A stretch of 64,000 nt of DNA. Origin: Bacillota bacterium (GTDB lineage: Bacteria; Bacillota_C; Negativicutes; JAEYSJ01). A model generated the notes under the pieces. That model saw only the letters and a program-made list of their open reading frames with translations. It ran no database searches and was not told where the DNA came from. This document shows, in pieces, positions 56,473-64,000 of this stretch. How positions within the stretch are numbered: the stretch's first letter is position 1; every line of letters starts with the position of its first letter. The DNA is taken from the NCBI GenBank assembly GCA_023434855.1, contig JAEYSJ010000073.1:1-64000 (forward strand), read 5' to 3'. The translations under genes and the position numbers were made by a program.

Positions 56473-56549
56473 AAAATAAAAAGACCAGGAAGACATTTCC
56501 CTTAAAAAGAAACATCTTACTGGCCTTTAGCTTTTTTACTAATCAGCAC
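56473..56549 (-). promoter_or_regulatory. Attenuator leader copy 15 (nifH-like)
   Basis: GCUGA, stem UUAG/CUAA, AGGC, terminator (CAGUAAGAUGU with ACAUCUUCCUG) and U5. It ends about 25 bases before the ATG. Confidence 0.85.
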
Positions 56550-56580
56550 TTATTTAAGTATTAAAGTGTCTTTTTTCTTT

Positions 56581-56608
56581 ATTATACTCAAAACCTTTAG
56601 AAATGCAA
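56581..56608 (-). promoter_or_regulatory. Sigma-A promoter of nifH-like gene
   Basis: TTGCAT (56603-56608), 16-base spacer, TATAAT (56581-56586). Confidence 0.65.
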
Positions 56609-56668
56609 GCGATTTTTATGAGAATGTAAAGATTCGATAATCACAATTATCTGCCAATTACCTTAAGT

Positions 56669-57097
56669 CTATATTCCGTCCCCATGAGCTCCTTCCATTT
56701 TATTCTCATTGACACGGCGCTTCTCCGTAGTTTCAATTTGTTCTACTTTTCCATTATTTAAACGAATTACTAGTTGCCCATACTGAATTTTCTTGAGTTC
56801 CTGCACAATTTTATCCTGAAGTGGATGAGTAGTTGTTGGCTTGCCGTATTTTATATAACCGGTTGATTTGTTTTTATTGGTAATAATAAATTTTTCAGCC
56901 TTTTCAATCTTTACGACAAAGCCATCCTGTATGCCGGCAATTAAAGATCCGTTGTCGGCCGTAAATAGAAAATGATTGATGATTTCCAGTATTTGGGGTA
57001 ATGGCTGCCTGACCGGATTGCTCCTCCCTTCGCCACGTTCTGACTGAAACTCAACCGGTCTGTTTGCATTTTTTCTGTTGGCAAAGGACTCTGCCAT
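56669..57097 (-). CDS. YezD/DUF2292-like protein with two repeat units
   Basis: 142 residues. The C-terminal segment IQYGQLVIRLNNGKVEQIETTEK matches the YezD (DUF2292) pattern of small proteins often found beside sulfur-assimilation genes. A similar unit with weaker resemblance occurs at about residues 37-72 (NGSLIAGIQDGFVVKIEK), so the protein looks like a duplicated domain. The ATG follows AGGAGGAGG. Two tandem leader copies precede it. Function unknown; a nucleic-acid-binding or regulatory role is possible. Confidence 0.65.
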   Translation of the reverse strand: MAESFANRKNANRPVEFQSERGEGRSNPVRQPLPQILEIINHFLFTADNGSLIAGIQDGFVVKIEKAEKFIITNKNKSTGYIKYGKPTTTHPLQDKIVQELKKIQYGQLVIRLNNGKVEQIETTEKRRVNENKMEGAHGDGI

Positions 57098-57198
57098 AAA
57101 AACTCCTCCTCCTGTTAAAAAAACTAGTTACGCCGGGACAAGGCAACAGCGGCAGTCATCAGCTTTCCTATGTCTTGGAAATTAATAATTTCAATAAT

Positions 57199-57261
57199 GC
57201 AAAAGGCAAAGGTTGTTCCCGCTGGAACCGCCTTTGCCTTCAGTTTATTCCTGATCAGCCG
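57199..57261 (-). promoter_or_regulatory. Attenuator leader copy 16 (yezD-like, promoter-distal)
   Basis: GCUGA, stem UCAG/CUGA, AGGC, terminator (AAAGGCGGUUCC with GGAACAACCUUU, closed by GCCUUUU). About 100 bases before the gene. Confidence 0.85.
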
Positions 57262-57282
57262 TGCGAAAACATCATATTAAAT

Positions 57283-57355
57283 TAAAAAGGCTAAAACCCT
57301 CTTCTTTACAAAAATAAAGAAGAAAACTTTTAGCCTTCAGTTATCTGATTAGCTG
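57283..57355 (-). promoter_or_regulatory. Attenuator leader copy 17 (yezD-like, promoter-proximal)
   Basis: Variant GCUAA, stem UCAG/CUGA with an AUAA loop, AGGC, terminator (UAAAAGUUUUCUUCUUU with AAAGAAGAGGGUUUUA) and U5. First of a tandem pair. Confidence 0.85.
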
Positions 57356-57372
57356 TTATATTATTATAGTAT

Positions 57373-57401
57373 AATATAGCATATGTGAAAAATTGCGTCA
57401 A
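57373..57401 (-). promoter_or_regulatory. Sigma-A promoter of yezD-like gene
   Basis: TTGACG (57396-57401), 17-base spacer, TATATT (57373-57378). Confidence 0.7.
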
Positions 57402-57537
57402 TGGATTTATTGAATAAATTCTAGAATTACAAAAGCTTCCCTTATTTCATTCATACGGCAAATATGTATATCGTTACTTGAAAATGACCATTCATTCCTT
57501 CCTGATAATAACTGCCTTCCACTAGTGGGTATAGTTT

Positions 57538-57564
57538 TAAGCCCCGCAAATTAGCGAGGCTTAA
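57538..57564 (-). terminator. Terminator of porin gene
   Basis: TAAGCC(C)CGC / GCG(A)GGCTTA arms followed on the minus strand by a short U-rich run, about 65 bases past the porin stop. Confidence 0.6.
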
Positions 57565-57629
57565 ACAGAATCTATTACCTTTGTGGTCGGAATGCGCTAA
57601 TTTCCCCTTTTATAAACACTTAAACATCT

Positions 57630-58937
57630 TTAGAATTTAAGTTGGATGCTGGTGCAAACGCTTGTATTATATTTGATAAACCCATCATAAGATTTTACAT
57701 TAGTAACGGTTATCGCATATTTAGCATTTTTGGCAAAGACGTAATTGAAGCCGGCACCAAATCCCTTAACACCTGTTGCGCTATTAAAAGTGCATAATGT
57801 AGTAATGCCGCCATCAACTGCATTTGCTCCGACTTTCCGGTAATCTACATACGCACCCCATGAGCCGACTTTATTATAGTCAGAACCCTTATAAGCAAGT
57901 GAGTAATATTCCCCCTTATTTTGGTCTAAATTATCTCGATAGGTATTTTTTACATAATCGCCAACCACGGTCCAATCCGGGGTGAGTTTATAGGATACGC
58001 CAATAAAGCTTTGTTTGTAAGGGTAATTATCAGTATTGCTTGATAATATACCGGTAGTTAGGCGAAACTTCTCATCTGGATCCCAAAATAATGTGCCAAA
58101 TTTTACATTTTTGGCATCGGCAGCTGTATTATCGGTATATTCATAGCCGTTAATGTCTGCCAGAGCGGCAAATCCGCTGATTTTTCCATTTTTGTAACTT
58201 ATGCGGACGTTATCAACCCCGCCTACCGGTGTTGTATCTGCCACTAAACCGCTCTGACTTAAAAATAAAGGCTCACGTCCAGCTGTCAGGTCAGCACCCG
58301 GGAAGAGATTCTTAAACTTAAAATAGGCGCTGCCGAAGTTAAGATCTGTTGTGCTGGATTTTGTTGTTCCATAAGTTGGAGAAGAAGGATTGCCATCATA
58401 ATAACTAAGTTTATGGTATCCATTAATAGCACCTACGAAATCGATTTTATCATTTATGGACGATGTGAGGTTTAGCTGTACAAGCTCTTCCAACCTGTGA
58501 GATGACGTATTAGAAGTAGGAGAACTAGTGCCAGTCAACCAGCAGTTTTGCATGTAACGCAGTCTGGCATAACCGGAAAACTTCACACTGGAAGCATTTT
58601 GCTCCAACTTGTCTAATCGCACTCCGATCGTGTTAAGTTCAGTTGCAAATTCCGCCGATAACTTGTCGATAAGCTCTTTTTGTCCAGCATTGGCTTTGCT
58701 GTACCTTTCAATAGCGCGGGCCGTGATCGTTGCGAATTCATATCGTGTTAGATATCTATCACCCCGAAACGTACCATCGCCATATCCATCGATAATGCCA
58801 GCTTTAGCAAGTTGACTCACAGCATCGTAAGCCCAGTGCTTAGCAGGCACATCTGTAAAATTATTTGCTGCAAAAGCCGTACCGCTAATTCCTGATAAGA
58901 AAACGAGTATAATTGTCAAAAGGGTAAATTTCCTCAT
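57630..58937 (-). CDS. Outer-membrane porin with S-layer homology domain
   Basis: 435 residues. Signal peptide (about 1-23, ending AFAA), one SLH domain (FTDVPAKHWAYDAVSQLAKAG, then TRYEFATITARAIERY; about 25-80), a short coiled linker (about 85-110), then a beta-barrel of alternating strands ending in a terminal aromatic residue (SIQLKF). This architecture is characteristic of Negativicutes, where the SLH domain tethers the porin to peptidoglycan-linked polyamines. The start at 58937 follows AAGGAGGAG. Two tandem leader copies place it in the same regulon as the sulfur genes, suggesting it admits their substrates. Confidence 0.85.
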   Translation of the reverse strand: MRKFTLLTIILVFLSGISGTAFAANNFTDVPAKHWAYDAVSQLAKAGIIDGYGDGTFRGDRYLTRYEFATITARAIERYSKANAGQKELIDKLSAEFATELNTIGVRLDKLEQNASSVKFSGYARLRYMQNCWLTGTSSPTSNTSSHRLEELVQLNLTSSINDKIDFVGAINGYHKLSYYDGNPSSPTYGTTKSSTTDLNFGSAYFKFKNLFPGADLTAGREPLFLSQSGLVADTTPVGGVDNVRISYKNGKISGFAALADINGYEYTDNTAADAKNVKFGTLFWDPDEKFRLTTGILSSNTDNYPYKQSFIGVSYKLTPDWTVVGDYVKNTYRDNLDQNKGEYYSLAYKGSDYNKVGSWGAYVDYRKVGANAVDGGITTLCTFNSATGVKGFGAGFNYVFAKNAKYAITVTNVKSYDGFIKYNTSVCTSIQLKF

Positions 58938-59189
58938 CGATGCTCCTCCTTGAATAATACTATGTTTCATGAATGTCTCCCCGCAAATATTTTTATTGCC
59001 TATTTGCCTGAACCAGGAAAGAATTTAATTAAGTATCCTTGTTTCCTCAGGTTCTTCCGGTCCATAGGATATATATCTATCACTTACGGAAAGAACTATT
59101 GGTAGAGATGGGAATGGCGCCTGCTTCCCCCAATCGTCCCCGCTGTGTAGATTACAAAGTGTGACAGTAATTGTGTATCAATGATACAA

Positions 59190-59254
59190 ATATAAGGCTA
59201 ATGATTCCTTAGCTTACTAAGGTCATTAGCCTTCATCCTGCTCATGATCAGCTG
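59190..59254 (-). promoter_or_regulatory. Attenuator leader copy 18 (porin, promoter-distal)
   Basis: GCUGA, stem UCAU/AUGA, AGGC, terminator (UAAUGACCUUAG with CUAAGGAAUCAUUA, closed by GCCUUA). About 250 bases before the porin start; 58960-59190 holds no other recognisable element. Confidence 0.85.
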
Positions 59255-59283
59255 TACCCATCAATTCAATTATTTAGAAATTA

Positions 59284-59343
59284 GAAAAGGCTAATGACCT
59301 AATCAATAGGTTCATTAGCCTTCATATTTTTTATGATCAGCTC
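59284..59343 (-). promoter_or_regulatory. Attenuator leader copy 19 (porin, promoter-proximal)
   Basis: GCUGA, stem UCAUA/UAUGA with an A5 loop, AGGC, terminator (UAAUGAACCUA with UAGGUCAUUA, closed by GCCUUUU). It is very similar to copy 18, so the pair is a local duplication. Confidence 0.85.
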
Positions 59344-59361
59344 AATATATAATTTATGAAA

Positions 59362-59390
59362 AATTTAGCACAAATCTTTCAATCTGTCAA
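59362..59390 (-). promoter_or_regulatory. Sigma-A promoter of porin unit
   Basis: TTGACA (59385-59390), 17-base spacer, TAAATT (59362-59367). Confidence 0.7.
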
Positions 59391-59447
59391 TGGATTTTAT
59401 CCGTAAATTAGGCCAAATGCCAGTATAATTTCTCATTTATATCAAAA

Positions 59448-60518
59448 TTAATATGCGCCATAGAATTTAGCAGCATCCACCATAGCAACTGCGCTAAGCA
59501 AATTGCCGTTCGGCGGAAACTCGCATCCGGTCGCCAAAATGAATCCTGCCCCGTTGTTGTGGAACAGTTCTATCTGCCCACGGCAGTCATCCAGTATTTC
59601 TTGCCGCGTCATCACTAAACCGGTATTAGCCGGATGAGAATAGCCGATTGTAACTACTTTTTTGCCCCATTTTTGCGCATGCTCTTCCCACGATTTGCAG
59701 CCATAAGCCGGATAGGCCACCGAGATAGCGGCTGGGTTCATCCATTTGATAACTTCTTCAAAATATACGCCATTGCCGCAATTATGTACTGTTACAATGC
59801 CACCGGCGCCGCGAATGGCATCGGCAATACGCTGGCAAAAAGGACCTTCAAAGGTTTCCCACTGTTTCTTGCTGAGTATCGTTGGGGAAGAATACAGCGG
59901 ATCGATGCAGACAGAATGAGCTCCGGCTTCTACTTGCGCTTTGGCAAATTCGACCAGCACCTCGGTAATTATTTCCACAGCCTGCAATACTTCCTGTGGA
60001 TGGCGGATCAGGTCTTTAAACAATTCCTTATGTCCTCGCATCTGGGACAATACCCCTAACGGCCCATAAATAAATCCCAATATCGCCACTTCTTTGCCTT
60101 TGGCTTCAGCAAGACCGGCGCAAATATCAATTATCGATTTCATTCGCTTCGTTTTTCTGGGGTTTACCAGCTCAACTTTACTATATTCTTTGGCATTATT
60201 TATCAACGGGTTGTTAAAATTCGGATAAGCTGTACTGTTTTTAGGATAGATAACTTCTTGTCCAAAATCAGCGGCTTCTACCGAAAGATCCACCAATGTG
60301 ACAAACGCATCAAATCCCAGCAATTCCTGTGATGCCAGCAAACTTTTAGTTGCCAGTTCCGCATCTGTAGACCACTTATCGTAGGTTATGCCCAACACCC
60401 GGTGGGAAGCGCCGCAAAATAACGGAGTGGCGGGAATTCTATCTGCTTTCTTAAACTGTAACGCCAAACCGACCCTTTCTAACGAGGTCAGTTGATCCTT
60501 TTTCTGGGTCAGACTCAT
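59448..60518 (-). CDS. MtaA/CmuA-type methyltransferase of corrinoid operon
   Basis: 356 residues, UroD fold. Zinc-ligand candidates: His and Cys in VHNCGNGVYF and Cys in ATGCEFPPN. The N-terminal segment ATPLFCGASHRVLG differs from the other three paralogues in the window. The ATG at 60518 follows ATGGAGG. It is the last gene after the DUF1638 and corrinoid protein genes, so it probably methylates or demethylates that corrinoid protein. Confidence 0.8.
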   Translation of the reverse strand: MSLTQKKDQLTSLERVGLALQFKKADRIPATPLFCGASHRVLGITYDKWSTDAELATKSLLASQELLGFDAFVTLVDLSVEAADFGQEVIYPKNSTAYPNFNNPLINNAKEYSKVELVNPRKTKRMKSIIDICAGLAEAKGKEVAILGFIYGPLGVLSQMRGHKELFKDLIRHPQEVLQAVEIITEVLVEFAKAQVEAGAHSVCIDPLYSSPTILSKKQWETFEGPFCQRIADAIRGAGGIVTVHNCGNGVYFEEVIKWMNPAAISVAYPAYGCKSWEEHAQKWGKKVVTIGYSHPANTGLVMTRQEILDDCRGQIELFHNNGAGFILATGCEFPPNGNLLSAVAMVDAAKFYGAY

Positions 60519-60561
60519 TGTCTTACCTCCATCCAACATTTTATTCACTTTTAATTATTAA

Positions 60562-61215
60562 TTAAACCGCAACTCCTAACAGTTTGCGGGAAAGCCGCAC
60601 TGCGTCCGCGGCATTCACGGCATAACCGTCTGCTCCTATTTTATCAGCGAAACTCTGGGAAATCGGCCCGCCGCCAATAATGATCTTATAGCGTTCTTTA
60701 ATATTCTCTTCCTGTAATATGCGGATAACTGCATCCATGCCATCCATAGTGGTTGTCATCAGTGTTGCCAAGGCAATAATATCGGCCTGAACTTCTTTAG
60801 CCTTTTCTACAAATTGCTGTGGTGGAATATCCCGGCCAAGGTCAAAGACTTCGAAGCCTGAGGTCTCCAGCATTATTTTTACTAAATTCTTGCCAATATC
60901 ATGGGTGTCGCCTTCAACCACCCCGATAACCACTTTACGTTTTTGTTCTTGTTCATTTACTTTTATATGTGGTTTTAATGTGTCAAGGCCGGCATACATC
61001 GCGTCTGAACACAACAGTAACTCCGGAATGAAATACTCCTCTTCCTCAAACAGTTTCCCGGCTCTTTCCATGCCGGCAGAAAGTCCTTGCTCAATCGCCT
61101 GATAGGCATCAATTTGCTGGGCGATAGTTTCATTGGCAAGTATTACAACCTCGTCTTCGTCCATCGCCACTACCGCATCAGCCAGTTTTTTAAATAGTTC
61201 TTCCTTAATTGACAT
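60562..61215 (-). CDS. Methyltransferase corrinoid-binding protein (MtaC/MtbC-type)
   Basis: 217 residues: an N-terminal helical cap (about 1-85) and a B12-binding domain with the cobalt-ligand motif D103-x-H105-x-x-G108 (EGDTHDIGKN), then LATLMTTTMDGM and IGGGPIS. It carries the methyl group on a base-off corrinoid. It is the only corrinoid protein in the window and overlaps the DUF1638 gene by 11 bp. The RACo-like protein encoded at 13915-15621 is its likely activator. Confidence 0.9.
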   Translation of the reverse strand: MSIKEELFKKLADAVVAMDEDEVVILANETIAQQIDAYQAIEQGLSAGMERAGKLFEEEEYFIPELLLCSDAMYAGLDTLKPHIKVNEQEQKRKVVIGVVEGDTHDIGKNLVKIMLETSGFEVFDLGRDIPPQQFVEKAKEVQADIIALATLMTTTMDGMDAVIRILQEENIKERYKIIIGGGPISQSFADKIGADGYAVNAADAVRLSRKLLGVAV

Positions 61216-61924
61216 CTAAAAGTCCTCCTTGTTTTTCATTATTGGTTTTATCTTTATTTGCTATTTCCCCCTGCATAAAATGTTCTTCCTTAACAATTTG
61301 CAAGGGAGGAACATGGATAAAATCAGCCTCGTCCCAAGGGCCGTTAACAATCTTTTGCAGATAAGTGTTATCACCTGTCATGATATGATGGCTCAAATTC
61401 AGTAAAGCAGCTATCTCAAGTGATTGCTGCAGACAGACGTCCAGGGTGCTGCAACCGGTTTTGATGAACAGCACTTTCTTATAACTGTCATACATCCTGG
61501 CGAGAATACTCCGTGCTTTTTTCTCTCCATACGTGTCGCAAATCCGCCGGTGTTCGGAAAGAATATTTTTTTCGGTGATCATCCACCCACAAGTTAAATA
61601 AAATGTGCCTCTTTCTTCACGGCTGTAACGCTCGTACGCTTGTTTCGAACCAAGCAGAATGGCAATACAATCATGCACCCGGGGGATAATCAACGGACTG
61701 TCGGCTGCTTTTAAATCCCTTGCCGCACCGCCGCACAGACCAAACGCCAAAACAACTTTATTATAGCCTGTCGAACGATGGAGTATATTCTGCAGTTCAT
61801 TGTGCAGCTTTTGAGGATGCAGGTGAAGACCCATGGAGATAAACTCATACTCAACTTGTTCATGTGGCGTTATTGCCAGCAACTCTTCTTTCATAACTTC
61901 ACAGGCGATGATTTTAACTGTCAT
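61205..61924 (-). CDS. DUF1638-like protein of corrinoid methyltransferase operon
   Basis: 239 residues. The sequence (IIACEVMKEELLAI, then VLAFGLCGGAARDL, then PRVHDCIAILLGSK and YLTCGWM) fits DUF1638, a family found beside corrinoid methyltransferases in methanogens and acetogens. Conserved Cys, Asp and His residues suggest a metal or corrinoid site. The ATG at 61924 follows GGGAGG; the longer frame to 61960 runs into the leader. First gene of the unit under leader copy 20. Function unknown. Confidence 0.75.
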   Translation of the reverse strand: MTVKIIACEVMKEELLAITPHEQVEYEFISMGLHLHPQKLHNELQNILHRSTGYNKVVLAFGLCGGAARDLKAADSPLIIPRVHDCIAILLGSKQAYERYSREERGTFYLTCGWMITEKNILSEHRRICDTYGEKKARSILARMYDSYKKVLFIKTGCSTLDVCLQQSLEIAALLNLSHHIMTGDNTYLQKIVNGPWDEADFIHVPPLQIVKEEHFMQGEIANKDKTNNEKQGGLLDVN

Positions 61925-61941
61925 GCAGACCTCCCTGTTTA

Positions 61942-62009
61942 TAAAAAAAACAGAGGCCAAGTCTCACCTCACGGGGGAATACTTAGCCTCCGGTTTTTCC
62001 GGTCAACTA
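61942..62009 (-). promoter_or_regulatory. Attenuator leader copy 20 (DUF1638-corrinoid unit)
   Basis: GUUGA, stem CCGG/CCGG, AGGC, terminator (AGGCUAAGU with ACUUGGCCU) and U8. It directly abuts the ribosome site. No clear promoter lies between it and the cysK stop at 62077, so read-through from cysK is possible. Confidence 0.8.
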
Positions 62010-62076
62010 ATAGAGTGTGTTTCAAAAACGCACTTTCCTTACTATTCTTTTAAACTGTTACAAAATATATTTATCA

Positions 62077-63012
62077 TTAATTCTCCTGGAAAAGAACGGT
62101 AGATAAATATCTCTCACCTGTATCAGGCAGTAACGCAACAATGGTTTTACCGCTATTTTCCGGTCTCTTGGCCAGTTCAGTGGCGGCAAAGGCGGCCGCG
62201 CCGCTGGATATACCCACAAGTAAACCTTCAAATTTAGCGATGTCCCTGGAAGTTGCAAAAGCATCTTCATTCTTTACTTTAATTATCTCGTCAATAATAT
62301 TTACATTCAAAACTTCCGGCACAAAGCCTGCTCCGATACCCTGAATTTTGTGGGGCCCAGTTTTCCCGCCAGATAACACCGGTGAATCAAACGGCTCAAC
62401 AGCAATAATTTTTACACCCGGCTTTCTGGCTTTCAGTACTTCACCTACGCCGGTCAATGTCCCGCCTGTGCCCACACCGGAAACAAATATGTCTACCTGC
62501 CCATCGGTGTCACGCCATATTTCTTCCGCAGTTGTTTTCCTGTGTATTTCCGGATTCGCAGGATTTTTAAACTGCTGCGGTATAAAAGAATTTGCCGTTT
62601 CTGCGGCTATTTCATCTGCTTTCTTAATTGCGCCTTTCATGCCTTCCGTTCCGGGGGTAAGAACCAGTTGGGCACCCAAGGCCTTTAACAAGCTGCGCCG
62701 TTCAATGCTCATTGTGTCAGGCATGGTGAGAATTAATTGGTATCCCTTGGCTGCGGCGACAAAGGCCAGAGCAATACCGGTGTTGCCACTGGTAGGCTCA
62801 ATTATGACTGTATTTTGGTTGATAAGGCCTTTATCTTCAGCATCCTTGATCATGGCATAGCCAATCCTGTCCTTGACACTGCTGAGAGGATTAAAATACT
62901 CCAGTTTTGCAATCAGCTTTGCATTTAGCTCCTGCTTTTTGTTATAATTAGCAAGTTCAAGCAGAGGGGTATTCCCAATAAGTTCTGTCAAACTCTTAGC
63001 AACATTAGACAT
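62077..63012 (-). CDS. cysK: Cysteine synthase A, copy 2
   Basis: 311 residues, a close paralogue of the gene at 46056-46985. PLP lysine is Lys47 (SSVKDR), [10 protein letters not shown] and GTGGTLTG are intact. It has its own promoter and leader copy 21. Two cysteine synthases under the same type of attenuator support a sulfur-responsive regulon. Confidence 0.9.
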   Translation of the reverse strand: MSNVAKSLTELIGNTPLLELANYNKKQELNAKLIAKLEYFNPLSSVKDRIGYAMIKDAEDKGLINQNTVIIEPTSGNTGIALAFVAAAKGYQLILTMPDTMSIERRSLLKALGAQLVLTPGTEGMKGAIKKADEIAAETANSFIPQQFKNPANPEIHRKTTAEEIWRDTDGQVDIFVSGVGTGGTLTGVGEVLKARKPGVKIIAVEPFDSPVLSGGKTGPHKIQGIGAGFVPEVLNVNIIDEIIKVKNEDAFATSRDIAKFEGLLVGISSGAAAFAATELAKRPENSGKTIVALLPDTGERYLSTVLFQEN

Positions 63013-63039
63013 TTTTCATCTCTCCTTTAGAATAATTTA

Positions 63040-63104
63040 AAAAATAAAAGGCTAAACCGACTCCTGCTGGAAGTCTGTTTAGCCTTTGGTTATCCAATCA
63101 GCTA
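63040..63104 (-). promoter_or_regulatory. Attenuator leader copy 21 (cysK copy 2)
   Basis: GCUGA, stem UUGG/CCAA with an AUAA loop, AGGC, terminator (UAAACAGACU with AGUCGGUUUA, closed by GCCUUUU). Confidence 0.85.
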
Positions 63105-63125
63105 TCAATTATCTCATTTGTTATT

Positions 63126-63154
63126 AATCTATCACCATCAGCAGCAAATGTCAA
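63126..63154 (-). promoter_or_regulatory. Sigma-A promoter of cysK copy 2
   Basis: TTGACA (63149-63154), 17-base spacer, TAGATT (63126-63131). Confidence 0.7.
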
Positions 63155-63169
63155 TAATATTTTCATAAC

Positions 63170-64000
63170 CTACCAGCCCCGTTCTTGCATGCGCTCATTG
63201 GTGGGAATGGTGGAAATTTCGATACCAACCATTGCCTCGCCAAGGTCTTTGGATATATCGGCTAGTACCGCTGGGTCCTGGTAATAGGTAGTAGCGGCAA
63301 CAATAGCTTTGGCGCGTTTTGCCGGATCACCGGATTTGAAAATACCGGAACCGACAAAAATCCCATCACAACCAAGTTTCATCATCAGGGCGGCATCGGC
63401 AGGCGTAGCAATCCCTCCGGCCGCAAAGTTGACCACCGGCAGCCGGCCCAGTCGCTTCGTTTCAACAACCAACTCCAGCGGCGCACCAATGTTTTTGGCA
63501 AAAGCCGCCACTTCTTCATCAGGCAAATTTTGCAACTGACGAATTTCACCTACCACCATTCGGATATGCTTGACTGCTTCAACGACATTGCCAGTGCCTG
63601 GTTCCCCTTTGGTCCGGATCATGGCCGCTCCTTCGCCGATACGCCGCAATGCTTCGCCGAGATTTTTGGCACCGCAGACAAAAGGAACCTTAAATGGATG
63701 TTTGTTAATATGAAACTTGTCATCCGCCGGGGTAAGCACTTCACTTTCATCAATATAATCAATCCCTACTGATTCCAAAATCTGTGCTTCAACAAAATGT
63801 CCAATCCGTGCCTTGGCCATAACCGGAATAGTTACCGCATCCATAATGCGCAAAATGATGGCGGGATCGGCCATTCGCGCCACCCCGCCAGCAGCCCGGA
63901 TATCAGCAGGCACGCGCTCAAGCGCCATGACAGCGCACGCCCCTGCCTGCTCGGCAATCTTCGCTTGTTCCGGTGTCGTTACATCCATTATTACGCCGCC
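63170..64000 (-). CDS. pdxS: Pyridoxal 5'-phosphate synthase PdxS, cut by the window edge
   Basis: 276 residues are visible; the N-terminus lies beyond 64000, since the frame stays open to the edge and PdxS normally has about 18 residues before [12 protein letters not shown]. Family signatures: [27 protein letters not shown] segment, [27 protein letters not shown] and [12 protein letters not shown]. It makes PLP with PdxT, the cofactor of both cysteine synthases and MetY nearby. No leader copy is associated with it in this window. Confidence 0.9.
   Translation of the reverse strand, partial: GGVIMDVTTPEQAKIAEQAGACAVMALERVPADIRAAGGVARMADPAIILRIMDAVTIPVMAKARIGHFVEAQILESVGIDYIDESEVLTPADDKFHINKHPFKVPFVCGAKNLGEALRRIGEGAAMIRTKGEPGTGNVVEAVKHIRMVVGEIRQLQNLPDEEVAAFAKNIGAPLELVVETKRLGRLPVVNFAAGGIATPADAALMMKLGCDGIFVGSGIFKSGDPAKRAKAIVAATTYYQDPAVLADISKDLGEAMVGIEISTIPTNERMQERGW

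Overview
The window reads as a chromosomal segment of a diderm, anaerobic Firmicute of the Negativicutes type (Sporomusa/Pelosinus-like). The main evidence is an outer-membrane porin with an N-terminal S-layer homology domain (57.6-58.9 kb), combined with Firmicute-style AGGAGG ribosome sites, corrinoid methyltransferases and oxygen-labile nitrogenase-like enzymes. All calls are by eye from the sequence; no database search was run.

Layout. 0.1-2.7 kb: a small mobile module with an HUH rolling-circle Rep and a tyrosine recombinase. 2.7-6.6 kb: paralogous membrane proteins, a MITE-like element, a gene broken by an in-frame TAG, a secreted isochorismatase-like protein and a MerR regulator with its operator. 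7.1-10.2 kb: two exported carbohydrate-active proteins. 10.3-18.3 kb: larE, then a plus-strand operon of two MtaA/CmuA-type methyltransferases, a RACo-type corrinoid activator and an ABC importer. 18.4-39.9 kb: three nitrogenase-like component 1 pairs (A, B, C), a YeiH-type transporter, an FtsX-type ABC exporter, a dipeptidase, a NifX-like protein, metNIQ, an Fe-S protein and an ECF sigma factor. 40-43 kb: decayed genes and methyltransferases. 43.2-57.1 kb: O-acetylhomoserine sulfhydrylase, a second NifX-like protein, pair D with cysteine synthase and an ABC ATPase, duplicated ABC importer parts, NifB, NifH and a YezD-like protein. 57.6-64 kb: the SLH porin, a methyltransferase/corrinoid protein/DUF1638 operon, a second cysteine synthase and the 3' part of pdxS.

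The most striking feature is a short RNA leader motif that I find 21 times between 11.2 and 63.1 kb. It reads G(C/U)UGA, then a 4-7 bp stem whose sequence covaries freely, then AGGC, which is also the base of an intrinsic terminator ending GCCU plus a U-run. It lies within about 10-30 nt of a good sigma-A promoter wherever such a promoter can be seen close by, and precedes almost every sulfur, methyl-transfer or nitrogenase-like transcription unit here. Three units carry it in tandem. I infer a transcription-attenuation regulon; I do not recognise the RNA as a known class.

Taken together the genes suggest an organosulfur scavenging island. Importers and a porin bring in substrates. Four nitrogenase-like DK pairs, apparently sharing one NifH and one NifB, may reductively cleave C-S bonds as methylthio-alkane reductase does. 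Corrinoid methyltransferases may handle methyl groups, and cysteine synthases and O-acetylhomoserine sulfhydrylase would capture the released sulfide or methanethiol. The substrates are inference.
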